64,000 nucleotides of DNA from Glycine soja. Taxonomy: Eukaryota > Streptophyta > Magnoliopsida > Fabales > Fabaceae. The translations under genes and the position numbers were made by a program. Within the stretch, counting starts at the first letter, position 1. Every line of letters starts with the position of its first letter. The stretch lies in assembly GCF_004193775.1 (NCBI RefSeq), contig NC_041020.1, forward strand, positions 50,199,097-50,263,096, in the 5' to 3' direction. This document shows, piece by piece, positions 47,959-61,413 of this stretch. The notes beneath the pieces are model-generated. The model saw only the letters and a list, made by a program, of their open reading frames with translations, was not told the origin of the DNA and did not search any database.

Positions 47959-48797
47959 TTAGGACCAGAAGTCCCACCATTGATAATCACAGCTGGTTGG
48001 TTGACCTAAGATATCATCGGATTCTAACACACCCCAATCTTCTGATGATGTCAAAGAACCATCAACATGTTCAACAAAGTTCAGCTGGGCAGGTTCATCT
48101 TCCATTTCAAAGTATTGTTCTGCTTTTATGCTGCGGTCACATTCCCAGAGAACACCAACAATGTGTTGTGATCTTTCTATTGACGTGTTTGACTGCTTTA
48201 CCTCTTGTTCACTTTTCATAGTTGTCGTTTCACTCTCCGTGCTGTTTGCTGCTTTGTATCCTGTAGTACAACTTTGAGCTTGTTCTAGTGGCTTTTGTAT
48301 TCTATCATCCAGTTCTTGCAACTGTTTGAAAATTGAAACCATAATCATTAGCCTCTAATAGGGAAGTAATAATGGATTTGAATAGTAAACGCCTCTAATA
48401 TAATGAAATGTTTTATATAATTGGATAAATACGCTAGTCCAACCTAGAAACTTAGGAACAATTAATTATGTGTTAATTGCAAGTATCTTATTCACCTGTG
48501 TTGGCAATGATTGATGCTCCTTGTTCAGAGCATCAAATTGTTATAGCTGGCTCGAAGTATGGTGTAGTCTCGTTGAAGCCGCTTTGACTTCCATCGAGCC
48601 CTCTTGTTTTGGAACCATATGGCAACCTGTCTTGGTTGCAACCCAAGCTCTCTTGCCAACTGCAATTTCTTTGTGGGTTCAAGTCTTGCGTCTGCTTCAA
48701 ATATGGATTCTAATGATTTGATTTGTTCATCATTCAACCTTCTTTTATTTTTGCTTGGCATGGGAGTTCCTATCATGAGTGAAATTTCCAATTGCAT
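47959..48797 (-). pseudogene. HD-Zip class I gene (ATHB7/12-like) with frameshift in the zipper
   Basis: Exon 1 is 48797-48496 and exon 2 is 48321-47959, with a 174-bp GT-AG intron. Exon 1 encodes a full homeodomain: [38 protein letters not shown] and [16 protein letters not shown]. The zipper starts (ILRASYNNL) but hits a stop at 48525-48527. In the next frame [14 protein letters not shown] continues the zipper and joins exon 2 (LQELDDRIQKPLEQ) in phase. The leucine spacing suggests a ~13-base deletion between two TTTG words. Exon 2 encodes an acidic tail ending QWWDFWS, typical of the stress- and ABA-responsive ATHB7/12 clade. As it stands the product is about 90 residues: a homeodomain without a working dimerisation zipper or activation tail. 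It could be a pseudogene, a young null allele or a sequencing error. Confidence 0.82.
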
Positions 48798-48837
48798 TTG
48801 TTGCTTTATACTCCAAAACTCAATGGGCCTGGTTTAA

Positions 48838-51800
48838 CAAGTTAGTGCTCTTCCCACCTCTGCCTTCTGAACCTTACATTAGTTGATTACCTTTAATTCT
48901 TTGATAAATAATCAAATTTATTCTTAAAATAAGATACAATGATAAATTAGTCGATGAAAAATATAAATTTAATTTTTGAACGTACAAAAAGTTCAATAAA
49001 TTAGTTCCATTATTAAATTTTTTAAACTATTCTATCATTAAATTATAATTTTCAATGATCAATTTAATAAGTTATATTTTTTATGAATAATTTGACATTA
49101 AGTTACGAAGTTTAGAGGTCAATTTATGATTAAATTGTCTATAAGATTAATTTTTTATACTTTTTACATATTCGGAGATTAAATTTAAATTTTTTATCTT
49201 TCAAAAACTAATTTATCAACGTCTCACACTTTCATAACAAATTTAATTATTTATCTTTGATTCTTCTGTGGTTCTTTCTGGTATGAAATGAAACAATTAT
49301 TCACTTTAGTATCTTATTAAAAAAAAGGTGATATTATTGTTCCTTCATTAATAAAAAAATTTGATTTTTAGAAAATATTTTAATCATCCAGTAATAGAGA
49401 TTTTTAGTTTTTCAAATCAAAGATTTGAAGACCTATTGGTTCTAATAAAAGAGTGGATCTTTCATACCATTCAATTCATAGAGTGTATGGTTGAACCATA
49501 TTTTTTCTCTTGACTTGGATCAAGTGACTTGCCTTGCCTTATGACTAAAATTAAAATTATAAATGTATATAATTTTTTTAAAGCTGTAGTGTGATCTTTA
49601 ATTAACTTATATATAATCTTGATTTTTTTATTTAAACTTTTAATCTTGACTATTAAATTGTCCAAATTTATAATTTGTATATATTTAAAATGAAAAAGTT
49701 CTTACTAGATATATTTATATATAATTGTATGACCTAAATCTATAGTTTTCACATTTTTAAAACACACATGAAAAAAACAGATACTTTTTTATAAAAAAAT
49801 CAAAATAATATTTTTTTTAAAATCTATTAGCTTTATTATTATTATTATTATTATTATTATAAATTATCGGAATTTTAATTAATTATAGTTTTATTTTTAT
49901 TAAAGTAAAAATATTTTTCTATTAATATGTTATTTTAAAATATTAATTATTTTGTCAATTATACTCTTATAAGTACCATTAACACGAATTGACTATTTCT
50001 CTTATGTCATTACATGTTTAAGGATTTGTGAGTACTGATGAAAAATGTAACTAATTAATATTTAATATTGTTCTAGATGAATTGCTAGAGGGCATTTCTT
50101 CTGGTACTTCTCTACGGTTTGCGTCAAAGGAAAGTCTTTTATACGTATAGGAGGGGGCATTGAGAATTATATGTATTTGTTGAGGGTTGTTATGGGATAT
50201 TTATAAAGAACCAAATGCCATATTAGATAATTATTCGAGACAAACCACAAACTTAAATATAACTACATAAGTGCTTTTGATATTATTCTCTAATTAAAAT
50301 TGAAGTTTTTCTTCTAATGAAATTTTTTATTATGAAAGTTATATAATTCAAACTTAGATTCTCATTTAAAAACAACACTAAAAATCTTAAAACCTATCTT
50401 TATGGATTTATATGATATTTAACCTTTTTATCTTTACATTACTTCATCCTTTATTCCAATCCTATCTATAAAGGTAATTTTAAATATGATTAATGTTATG
50501 AGGACGAAATAATCAGGCATTCAATGGTTTAACGACTACTCGATCTTATCATACTTCCATAATAAATACATATCACTGCCAACTCTCTTTTTTACTTTGC
50601 GGTTTTGTCCAAATTAGCAGTGCAGTTATGAATCACATTCTGGCATTCTCTATTAAAATTTCGTCTTACCCTAGCGTGACAATAATTACAACTTATTTAT
50701 CAGGTAATGGATTAATGTTGCATTCAGGAATTAAAAAATGTTTACACAAATCTGGTTAGGTGATTGAACAATTTTTTATTTGAAGCCTCCTCATTAATTT
50801 AGCATTACATGCGTCTCGTTTTTGTTCCTATGGAGCCTTACATTATACGAACCAAGTATTCAAACTCAAACGGCTTTTCTCTAACTTTGTTGAGTCAATT
50901 TGTCATCATCGTGTTTATCTTCTTCATCTTTTTTGTCAATTTTTTAATTAGTTAGTAATTCCCAGCAACACTATCTCATTTATGGATAAGAAAAATAAAG
51001 TGCATAATTATAATTATTGATGAGAAAATAACAAAAAAGATTGATACATTTTTTATTAACAGTTATAACTTTATAATCTTAAATTTTATCTTTAAAATAA
51101 ACTTCTAATTTTGGTGTAGCCAAATTCTAGTGAATAACTCGGAAATTAATCAAAGTCGGCAACTTGAGCTCAAAGCTTTCAGCTTAATTATTAGCCTCTG
51201 GCTAAGCCGGATCATCATCACCTACAACACAACCTGCCCATCTTTCATTCTTCACATTTAATGTCGTATTTTACTCAGAGTCTAATATTTCGCACTAATT
51301 TTGAACTTGGAAGAAAGGCGAAAAATTCCCATGAGTGGCTCCAATTTTGGAAGAGCATGACACCAAAAAAAAATAGTCAAACTAGCTACTGTAAAGACAA
51401 GTTTATATATAGAGAGAGGGGGGGTGTGGCGGTTCCAAAGCGAGATGATATTGTTGGACTTGGACTCAAATTAGCTATTTTCTTAGTCAATTATCAACCA
51501 ACTGCTTAGTTTCTCCCTATATAAACTTCACATTCCACACAAGATAAAAAACAAAGAAACCATAAGTGTGATTGCATAGGGGTGGGAGCAGGCATTTTCC
51601 GCTTATGAATAAGTTTGAGGAACAATAGTTTTCTTTTTTTTCATCTTTAACATTGCCTAATATTTTGCACCATTGTTACCAGTCACCATGCATCTAGATA
51701 TAAATATTATCACATATGGTCCTCCACCATTGTTGACCATCTGATTTGGTCCTTTGCCTTAAGCGACCATCTCATTATCAGTTTACAACAACTCATAAGT

Positions 51801-52528
51801 AAAGAATAGTACTTTTTCTGTACCATAATAATTGTCCTATAAAAAAAATTATTTCAAATTATTTTTTATTTCAATTTTTTAGTATAACTAATTATTTTTT
51901 CTACTTATATTCTTTATAGTATCAATGATATGGTTTAAAAAATTAAAAATGAATTAATGGTAATAAGGTTAATTTTATAAAAATTTATTTTTCTTTCATT
52001 TATTTATTATTATTATTATTCATGTGTAACACAAATTAGGACAACAGTTACAACAAGACAGAAGAAGTAATAGGATAGCTAAACTTCGATCAAAAAAAAA
52101 AATCGTAATATAAGAGCTCCCGATATCAAAACCTTTTTTTTTTCGGGCCCTGCTACTCCAAAGCTCCCGATACCATTAATTTTATATCTGAAATATATAA
52201 ATTTTCTTAAAATATTATAATGTTCCTAATTTATTGTAATGTATTATAATAATTCTATTTTTTTAGTAATATCTTAATAATTATCTTGATTACTAAATAG
52301 AAAAGTATTTTTTATATATTTAAAATATTAAATTATGTTTTAAAAGAATTGGTCAGACTGCATAGAATAAAATAGTAGACCTAGTTAAAATTTATGAATG
52401 GATTATTTCCAAGTGACCAAGTCCACCCTTCCCCACCTTACCTGGATGGATTGACTCCTTTTCCCATTTAGTACGCTCTTCTTCATTGGTGCGTTCCCAG
52501 ATGGTTCCTATCCATTCCTTCAATATAC
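48838..52528. other. AT-rich intergenic, no gene seen
   Basis: It holds presumed upstream sequence of the HD-Zip gene, an (ATT)n tract near 49838-49860 and no supported exon. The open frame at 51261-51509 has no resemblance to a known family. Confidence 0.4.
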
Positions 52529-52535
52529 TATAAAA
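52529..52535 (+). promoter_or_regulatory. TATA box (TATAAAA) of the SAUR gene
   Basis: It lies about 110 bases before ATG 52643. Confidence 0.6.
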
Positions 52536-52642
52536 CCCTCATCATATCCATTCCTTCATGCATCGAGATAGCACTCGCAGCTTCGGCTTCTTGGGTTTTT
52601 TCTCCCTTGAACCATTTTGATCTTTGCTTCAAATTAATTAAT

Positions 52643-52990
52643 ATGTTGGGCTTAAATTTCAAACAAGTTCCGCAGACATACGATGAAGGTCAGCACGAGG
52701 GAAGGCAAGCGGTGAGCAAAGAAGACATACAGATACGAAAAGGTTGCTTGAAAATCAAGGTGGGTCAAGGCGAAGAGCAGCAGAAAGTAACGGTGCCCGT
52801 GAATTACCTGAAGCACCCTCTCTTTGTTCAGCTTCTGAAGGAGGCAGAGGAAGAGTATGGTTTTTCACAGAAAGGAACCATAACTATCCCTTGCCAAGTG
52901 GCGGAATTTAAGAACGTTCAACACTTGATTCATACAGAGAGGTCCCTCCACCACCACCATCACCTCGTTGCCACCTGCTTCAAGGCTTGA
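52643..52990 (+). CDS. SAUR: SAUR32-like auxin-responsive protein
   Basis: Intronless frame of 115 residues, as usual for SAURs. The ATG at 52643 is chosen because upstream in-frame codons offer only a TTG. The SAUR core runs from about residue 35 to 95: GCLKIKVGQGEEQQKVTVPV, YLKHPLFVQLLKEAEEEYGF, KGTITIPCQVAEFKNVQHLI. A His-rich C-terminus (SLHHHHH) is typical of the SAUR32 group. SAURs inhibit PP2C.D phosphatases and so activate plasma-membrane proton ATPases, promoting cell expansion; SAUR32-type members are linked to apical hook growth. The usual MG-start with an N-terminal His run is replaced here by MLGLNFKQVPQ. No lesion is seen. Confidence 0.9.
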   Translation: MLGLNFKQVPQTYDEGQHEGRQAVSKEDIQIRKGCLKIKVGQGEEQQKVTVPVNYLKHPLFVQLLKEAEEEYGFSQKGTITIPCQVAEFKNVQHLIHTERSLHHHHHLVATCFKA

Positions 52991-55900
52991 TCTCAACAAC
53001 TTTATAAAGTTAATTTCATGGCTATATGTGTTTCTCTCTTCATAGATATGGTGATCCAATTGCTGTACAATTCACGTATATATTAATATGAGCTTTGATA
53101 GAAAGTCACTTGCTTGCAATTGTATTTTCTTTCCCCAAAAATCCTGTGTTAATTAACTAGCAGATGTTATAGATATATAGGAGAAAAAATTATTTTAATT
53201 TACAAAATATAATTAAATAAGATTGCTCGCGTAGCTTGCAGAAAATGATACAAGATACATAATCAAAAGTGAAATTGAAGGAGAGGATAAACGTGATGAA
53301 AATAAGAAGATAAGAAAGAAGTCAAAAAAACCATCTCTCGGTTATATCTTTTTTTTAAAAAAAAGATATGCTTTAAGAATAATTTTCAAAATTTAATTAT
53401 TTTGAACGATTTGATTAGTAGATGTGAAGTTGTTTTAGAATATAGTTTTAATAATATAAAAAAATAAATGTAATGAGAACGTCATTGTTTATTGTAGGAG
53501 AAATGATTGAATATACAGGATCAACTTGCGGCAAAAAGACAAGTGGTTATTTCCATCTTCATAGATAAGTAAATGGGATCATGCACCTCTCATTGGCTCC
53601 TAAATTTTTCTAAATCCCAAATTACCCTTTTTCATATTATACCATTTTAAAATAATCCTTCCATACTGTAAAATATAGTTTCTGAAATATAATTTCTGAA
53701 ATAGGTGTTTCATATCAAGTAAAAAACAATTTTATCTTTTAAAACAATTATTTTATAACAGTAAAAAATAACTTTTAAGAATAAATATTTCATGATAATA
53801 AAAAATAATTTTATCTTTTGAAATAGGTGTTGGATAACAGTAAAAAAATTATTACAAAATGTACTTTTGAAAAGATTATTCCATAAATAAAAATAATTCC
53901 TTTTTAAAAATGTTTGAAGCTGACAACATGAAATAATAAAATACCAAATTGAAACTTTTAAAAATAAAGAAATCAAATTTAATTTATCTTAAAAATAAGA
54001 TACATAATTAAACCTATTAAAAATAAAGGAACTAAATTGAAAATAATAAACAAATTAAGGAGCAATAAGATTAATTTACTTAATATTTATAACTTTTTTA
54101 TATCTATGTATATAATAATCACATTTTTTTATACTATAACTCAATAATAAGATAAAAATATTTTAATTTTAGTAAAAAAATACTAAATAGAAATGTGAAC
54201 ATAATAGGCCTACGTTTTTGTTGTATTTATAACTTTTTTTTATATCCATGTATATAATAACATTTCTTTATACTATAACTTAATAATAAGATAAATTATA
54301 TAAATTTTAACACGATAAAAATGTATACAGACGTATACGATTACCGTGACTGTATTTCCCCGGGTATTTATTATATTCTTCCTAATTTAAGTGTCTAAAA
54401 TTGATTTTACTTTGAAAAAGAAATTTGTTGCAAAAATATTACTCCAAAAACATCTATAATACTGTATTATATATTTTGGAACTGCCGTATCCCATAAACT
54501 CTTGCACGTGCCTATCAACAGTTCAACACGAATATGGGCCATAAACTGAAATTAAAATTGGGTTTGCCTGCAGAAAGATTAGCATACTATGAGAATTACG
54601 TGTCTTTGTTTTATATTTTTATTTTTTGAAAATTATTTTTATTTTTAAAAGATTAGAATTTTAAAAATATGTTTAGTTTGATTTTTTATTTTTTGTTTCA
54701 AGAAATAAAAATACTGAAAATGCGTTTTAAAAAAAATACATTTTTAAATTTGTTTAAAATTTCATTCTTTACGACCGCGTCATTTTACTTAAGATGAAGT
54801 TCTGAGAAAACAAGATTTTATTGTTTTCAACTTTTAGTTTGTTTGAGAAAATATTTTCATCTCATTTCCTTTATGTGATATAAACAATTAATTAAAAAAG
54901 GAAAATGAACGCTCGATTTCTGATCACTTTTATATTCATAATAAATATTTTAAATTAATCAAAAATTATATATTTTTTTTAGTTGGATAAACAATTTACA
55001 TTGTTATACAAGATTATTTTTCATTATTTTTTTTAAAAAAATAGAAATAAATTTAGAAATATACATCAATTGAAACACAAAGAATATTAAAAAAAATGAT
55101 AAAAATGCTATCTTTGAAGAAAAACACTCTCATTCATGTAGTTATTCTAATTAATTATGTGTGCATAATAAATACTTTTTTCATATATAACTAAAATTTA
55201 TCTTAATAAATATTTTTAAGATATATATCATAATTAATTTTTGTAATAAATTTTTATCTTATATATTGTATTTTAGATTTATAGTAAATAATTAATATTG
55301 TGATACAAGTTTATCTTTAATTATTAGATGTATTTTTTAAAAATATTGAATTCAATTTAAAAAAATAAAGACAAAAATGATAGATCGAAAGAGACAAATA
55401 TTTTTTGTACAGAAGAAAGAGATAAATAGTTAAGGAAATCAAACATACAAATAAAGATAAAGATAGAGTAGTTTGAAGAAAATATAGAAAGATTTTCTTT
55501 TGAATTAGTTATTAAATTGAATCAAATTTGAAATTAACTATTTGATGGAGATTGATTATTTACAAAATGATGAATATTTCGGGTCTATAAAAATGATAAA
55601 AAAAATATCTTAATTATTTCAATACTTATTAAAATATCTCAAAAACTACCACTTTGTTAATATTTTTATTTTATTATTAGTTATAATTTTTTTATTGGTT
55701 GAGGATAAATATGAGATCTTGAGTTTGTGCTCATTCAATAATTTCTTTACATATGGTTGGTCTCATATTGCAAGAAGTATTATAGGAGGATATTCACGAT
55801 AGAATCACAATAAAAAAATACACCCGTCTATATTTATTTTAAAATTTATTGACGATTAATTTTATTAAAATGAGTCTCATGAATCTGAAAAAAAATTAAT

Positions 55901-57999
55901 ACTAAATTTTTCAATTTTTTATTATTCTTTAAATTCACTTTTAATGTGGTTTTTCATTGTGGTTATTATTTTTTTATTCAAACATAAGTTAGATTTTATG
56001 ATTTTCTTATAAATTAATTTAATCGAATAATTTTCACATTTCAAATTAATCAAAAATGGTTTCAATATCACATCCAATAATAAAAAAAAATCATTATTTT
56101 AAAATGATCATTTTAACTATTTTAAAAACATGAAAGACTAAGTAGAAATAAAAAATTAAAGTGAAAAGAAAAACTAAAACAAAAAGGATGAAACATGTAG
56201 TTTAGTTAATATTTATTTTTGTACATGGCGCACTTGAACAAACAACTAGCAGGGACTCCACACAGCACAGTTGACAGGGTTGCCCCCCCTAACTCCACAC
56301 ATAACGTGAAGTGTCAGAATGCTTATGCAGACACTATGACAATAAGTTTAATGCTCATGTCGGGTGGTCAAATAAGGTCAACAGGAAGAACTTTTAACAT
56401 AAAGTTGACTCAATATTTTCTATTTTAGCTTTGTTAATTACGCGTTTGTTTAATTACATTATGGCAATCAGGGATTGGGCGGAGAAAAGAACAAATATTA
56501 GATGATTGTAGAGAATTGTCACCAAAATTTTATTTTGTTTAGGGGAAAATACATTTTAATGCTGCAAATTAATACAGTCTATTTGTCCACTAAGAGGCAA
56601 GTTTTAAAACAATAGTCTGAAAAACACTGGGCCTAGAATTTTCTACCCTCCATGTTTTTCGGCCTGAGTAGAATTTAGCACTTAGCGCATTCTTGGGCCA
56701 GAGGCTAACTCTGTTTACGATCCATATCTATTAGTGTTCTATCCAAACAAATAATCAGTGAGATTTTAATTGATTAATTATCTGACATAAAAAAAATTAG
56801 AGATCAATAGAACCAAAAAGATAATTCTTTGTTGGTTAAGTCAACTTCCATATAATCTACATATATATTAAATCTGTCGAGCACCTTGTGCGCTAAACTA
56901 TTTTTTTTTCTTTTTTTTCTTATACTATTTTTGGAAAAAAACTGTGCAACTGCAGAGGCCCACATCCAGTTTGTTTAAATTCTGTTTGAATATATATTTT
57001 TTGAATATATATTATACAAAGCTACGCGTCAAAGAGGTGCTTAAAAGGCTATAAAGAGTACACATATCGTTGACATTTGTAAAAAAAAAAGAGAGAGAGA
57101 GAGAATAATCTTCGGTTTGATATGCCGACCAATATATACTAAATTACTGTTTGAGCATTTAATACCTTAGAGCTCACACTTTTTGTTCGTTAAGAAGTTT
57201 TATTCTAGTTGGTGGGGTTTTAGTTAAACTGTTACACACGCACCTTCACCTAATTTGTTCTCTCATCCCCCAAAGAAAACTCCCTTTGGGGAGGCTATGA
57301 ACTCCGAAGCTCATTATGGAGTAGCTTAAAAGTAACTCCTAACCAAATTAAGACTAGTATAGAATATATGCATGGAATTGGTAGTGCATGTTGTTCAATG
57401 CTTCGAAGGCAACCACATGATAATGACTCAAAACAATTTTAAATGATGGTGGGTGTTTTAGGAATGGATGACACAATTAATCATGGATAAGATATATTCA
57501 ATCATCAATCATATGTATGTATGAAGGGAATGTCTGCAGAAAACAACTTCACCAAGCTGATTTCCTCAATATGTATCTTATAATAGAAAGGAGGGCTTAA
57601 TAGAAGCAGTCCCCCGGTTTTCAACTATATCTACCATCAAGACCCATGGCTGATGGCTAGCCTCCAAGTTTATTCACAGGGTCTGAGAGATAGCGGATTA
57701 CCCTTTGAATCTGATTACGTTTTTATTTTGTCCAAATGGTTCTTTATTACTCTACTTTTCCAAACACGTAATTAACATTCGTAACATTTTAGAAACTCGC
57801 TTTTAATATGTTGGGACCTATCATGCCTAATTACGGTCAATATTAACGTGTTTTTTTATTTAATATTATTTCAATTTTCACCTACATCTATTATGATACT
57901 CAATTCTGATCCCTCATGATGAAGAGCATCAAACAGTAAATTAAATTACATAAAATTTAAAGATGTATACATAGACTAAACAATATCACCCTATCTTTA
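52991..57999. other. AT-rich intergenic, no gene seen
   Basis: It contains imperfect local repeats: AAAAATAATTTTATCTTTT-type units around 53700-53880, and a ~70-base direct duplication at about 54085-54160 and 54225-54300 (TATATCTATGTATATAATAA type). No exon chain or recognised protein. Confidence 0.4.
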
Positions 58000-58535
58000 A
58001 CCATGATTTGTTTAGATGACCTTTCCCAGTCCTTTAGAAATGAAAGACTTCCTAATGCCTAATCCCTAAACAGATGCATAGATGATTAGATCATAACAAT
58101 GACAACAAAGTGCAAGAAAGAAACAATAAAAATTGGCATTGTATTTAATAGATAGTAAGAAAAAATTACCTTACAAAGGCATTGGCGACTAGGCTCCCAA
58201 CGATGGAATTTAGCCTCTTATTGTCATGAAAGACTTTACACTTTAGGGATTGATATGAATAGAAGAAGAAGAGAGATGAATAAGGAAAAGAAAGAAGAAT
58301 GACTATAAAATGAGGATTTCCCCTATTAGAGATGCTTATACTTTGAATGTACTCATCAAAGAGTTATGAGTTTAGGTGTGTCCTTATCTTTGCTTCCTAC
58401 TCCTTGTATTGAGCTTAGCAAGTATCGCGGTGATCACATACTCAGTGCAGGATTCGCGTTAAACATGCCTTTGAACTTCTTTGTGGGTCTTCTATATGCT
58501 AAGCTTGTGCTGGTACTAGACGAGGCAACGAGTCT
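58000..58535 (-). mobile_element. LTR-like dispersed repeat, copy B
   Basis: The reverse complement matches copy A (34490-35110) in order: a CTTAG-rich start, AGTAGGAAGCAAA, AACTCTTTGATGAGTAC, AGCATCTCTAATA, CCTAAAGTGTAAAGTC, GTTGGGAGCCTAG, CTATTAAATACAAT and the region around ATCTAATCATC. It is diverged and shorter. The open frame at 58366-58572 is an accident within the repeat. Confidence 0.6.
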
Positions 58536-58830
58536 ATATATCTTCATCTTTTTTTTCGATGTCATTTTTTAAATTTTCTTTCAAATCCCATTGGTAAAAA
58601 ATTAACATAATATCAAACTCCTCATTTTTTTCATTAAGAATAATAATAAATAAATGAATTCTAATTATTCGTAGTCAAAATTGATTATCAATCAAATCTA
58701 AATTTTACAATTATCATAAAGATGTGTTAAATAAAAAAAATATTGAATTTCTCGTTACCTTTTATGTAAAAAAAAACAAAATACGTACAAACAAAGATTT
58801 TTTTTTTTTTACATATTCTGATTTTTTTTG

Positions 58831-59258
58831 TACATACGTCACAAACAAACTAAACCAGAAATTTTATTGATACATTTTCAATGTATTTTTAATAGATTAT
58901 TCAAATATATATTTTACGTATATTTTAAAATATATTTTATAAATTATATTATATAAAATACTAATAAAATTATTAAAATTGTTCAACAAGAAATTATTCG
59001 TATCTAGATTTGACAGTAAATGTGGTTAAATACTAAATATATAATATTTTTAATTAATATATTTTATATAATATTATTTATAAATAAAATTTATATTTAT
59101 TTTAAAAAGAATTTATAAATAGATTTTAAAATATATAAATACTAATCTATTTAAAATGTATTTGATATATTTCATGTTATATAATTTACAAAATATATTG
59201 AAAAATACATAGAAAATATATTTATAAAATTTCTGGTTTAGTTAGTTGGTTACATATT
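58831..59258. repeat. Foldback / MITE-like inverted repeat, ~430 bp
   Basis: The left end TACATACGTCACAAACAAAC followed by TAAACCAGAAATTTTAT is mirrored at the right end, where the complement of AAAATTTCTGGTTTAGTTAG lies at about 59225-59245. The arms then stay loosely complementary through AT-rich sequence for over 100 bases. No coding sequence. A target-site duplication was not established. Confidence 0.55.
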
Positions 59259-61320
59259 TTTATTTTATTTACATAAACAAAAAATAATAAGAGAAATTAT
59301 ATATATTTTTAATTATTTAACATATCTTTATAAAAGAGAATTATTTATATAAAAAAACTAATAAATGGAGATATATATATTTTTATATTTTACTACTCGC
59401 CAATTATATATTAGTTATGTCTAAGAATAAGATGATAGGTATGTGATAAACCAAGCTTTCACTGCATACAAGTTTCACGAAATAAGTAAACCGGAACGGA
59501 ATTATCTTCCTAGGAAAGTGAGCTTGCCTACATGGTACTACAGTACTGACTCATTTAATATGCCAACTAGTGCAGCATTTCATTGTTCAAATGCTTCTTG
59601 GTTTCTGCAGCTTCAAAGTTGAAAGCCACTTTTTACGTCCCCTTCCTTCCCCTCTCGAATTCATTGAGTTTTGGAGTTTGGACTCTTCAGAAAATATGTT
59701 GATAGTAGTATTTATATTACTCTAATTACCTAAATATTTACAAATTTTCTTTAAAATAGATTAACTTTTTAAAATATTTTAAATTATAATAACTAAATTT
59801 TGACTCATGGGTTGTTGTTTTTTCTAGTTTAAATTAGACTTCGAGCGTAACTAATTAAAAACTAGATGACATCGCAGTAATAATCAGTACAATCTAATTA
59901 CATCTAGTACATTTTTTCCAAAAACAAAAAGGCACTCGTGTCAGAGATTAGAACATTGATAAAAATACTCTAATTGTAACGCTCTAATATTCCAAATAAA
60001 TTGAAAGTCCCTAACTCTTAAGAGGTAGTACATAGAAGTTCCAACTATGTTTCCCCAAGGCCACATAATATTGGGATTGGAAGATTATACAAATAGTTAA
60101 ACTCAGTACACGTACACTTGGAGTAATGCATCTCGACGTTAGGATAAAAAAGTTGAGAGAAAAAAGAAACTGAAAACGATTTTGTAATAGAAAATAGGAT
60201 TAAAACTGAAACCTGTGACTCCATTGGCATGAAAATAATATAAGAAAATGGTTTTTGTTAGAAATACCTAATGGTAAGTTGTAATATAGGATACAGGCTA
60301 ACAAACAATACACGTGATGCATGGGGTGGGGACCAAAGAAAACCCCACGGGTAGATAGCATCACGCGGAGGTGGCATAGTAATGACAGGACAGGTAGGTG
60401 CATTTGCATGATGTGTGCTCTCATGCCCTATGGGTCGGGCCACCCCGAAAAATGACACAGTACACTTTCCACTTCACTTGTGTGAAATTTCATTTTTTTT
60501 TTAATCTCAGCCATGAAAGTCTTGCAGCTTCGAACAAGGAAGGAACATGTACCCATGTGACTTTGGTGTGGGAGTTCGGATGCAAAATCCAAAACACGGG
60601 CTGTACTTTTCTAGCTGTAGCGAATCCATTCTGTGACATTTAACAATGTTTAGAAATTTTCTCTTTTTCGAAGCTCAATTAAGTTAAGCAGGGAAAAACG
60701 GCGTAATTAGTTCATTTTAATTTCCAAAGTTGCTGCTTGCTCTGCTCAGCTTTTTATTGACACCCTATTTTCCCCCTGTTTCAAGGTTTAGTATCTTTCT
60801 TGATGTGGGGTGAAACATACCTTTTTTTTTGCATAAATCTATATACCCCATCTAAACTAAATGTTAGAAAAAATTTAAGATGAACAAATAAAAATCTTTT
60901 TTAAAGAAATTTGATGCCGAGGAGGAGATGCTAAAATGTCAAAACTGCATTAACTACCGTCAAATCTTCCATTTCACTCTCTCACGTCAACTAGATCATT
61001 TTGTTCACTTTAACTCTAATGGCGTTTTTCTCACTAACCCGCCTTTTTTTTTTTTCCTTTGCGTTACTCTCAACCAAGTGCCACCAACATAATAGCCCCC
61101 CAAAAAAAGTACCACCAACATAATACTAACAAACAAAAAGAAAAGCAACTTGTCTCCATCAACCTTACCAGCATACCATCCCAATCCGATCGTTGATTCA
61201 TCCCTCCTTCCTTGCTTCTTCTCTCCTTTTCACCACTTAACCAAACCCAACTCATTTCTTCTGAAATTGCCTTTAAAAGTATTCCCTTTTAGTTATAGTT
61301 TTACCGCCCCCATTTTAATA
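59259..61320. other. Intergenic and promoter region of the RopGAP gene
   Basis: No supported exon. The last few hundred bases become C/T-rich, as in many plant 5' leaders. Confidence 0.4.
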
Positions 61321-61329
61321 CTCTCTCTT

Positions 61330-61362
<33 letters not shown>
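61321..61362. repeat. (CT)n(CA)n microsatellite in the RopGAP leader
   Basis: A CT run switches directly to a CA run about 50 bases before ATG 61414. Such pyrimidine tracts are common in plant 5' leaders. Confidence 0.85.
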
Positions 61363-61413
61363 TTCGGATCCTTTTAACACCGCCCCATTATTGCTTGCTC
61401 GTTAATTACGGCA

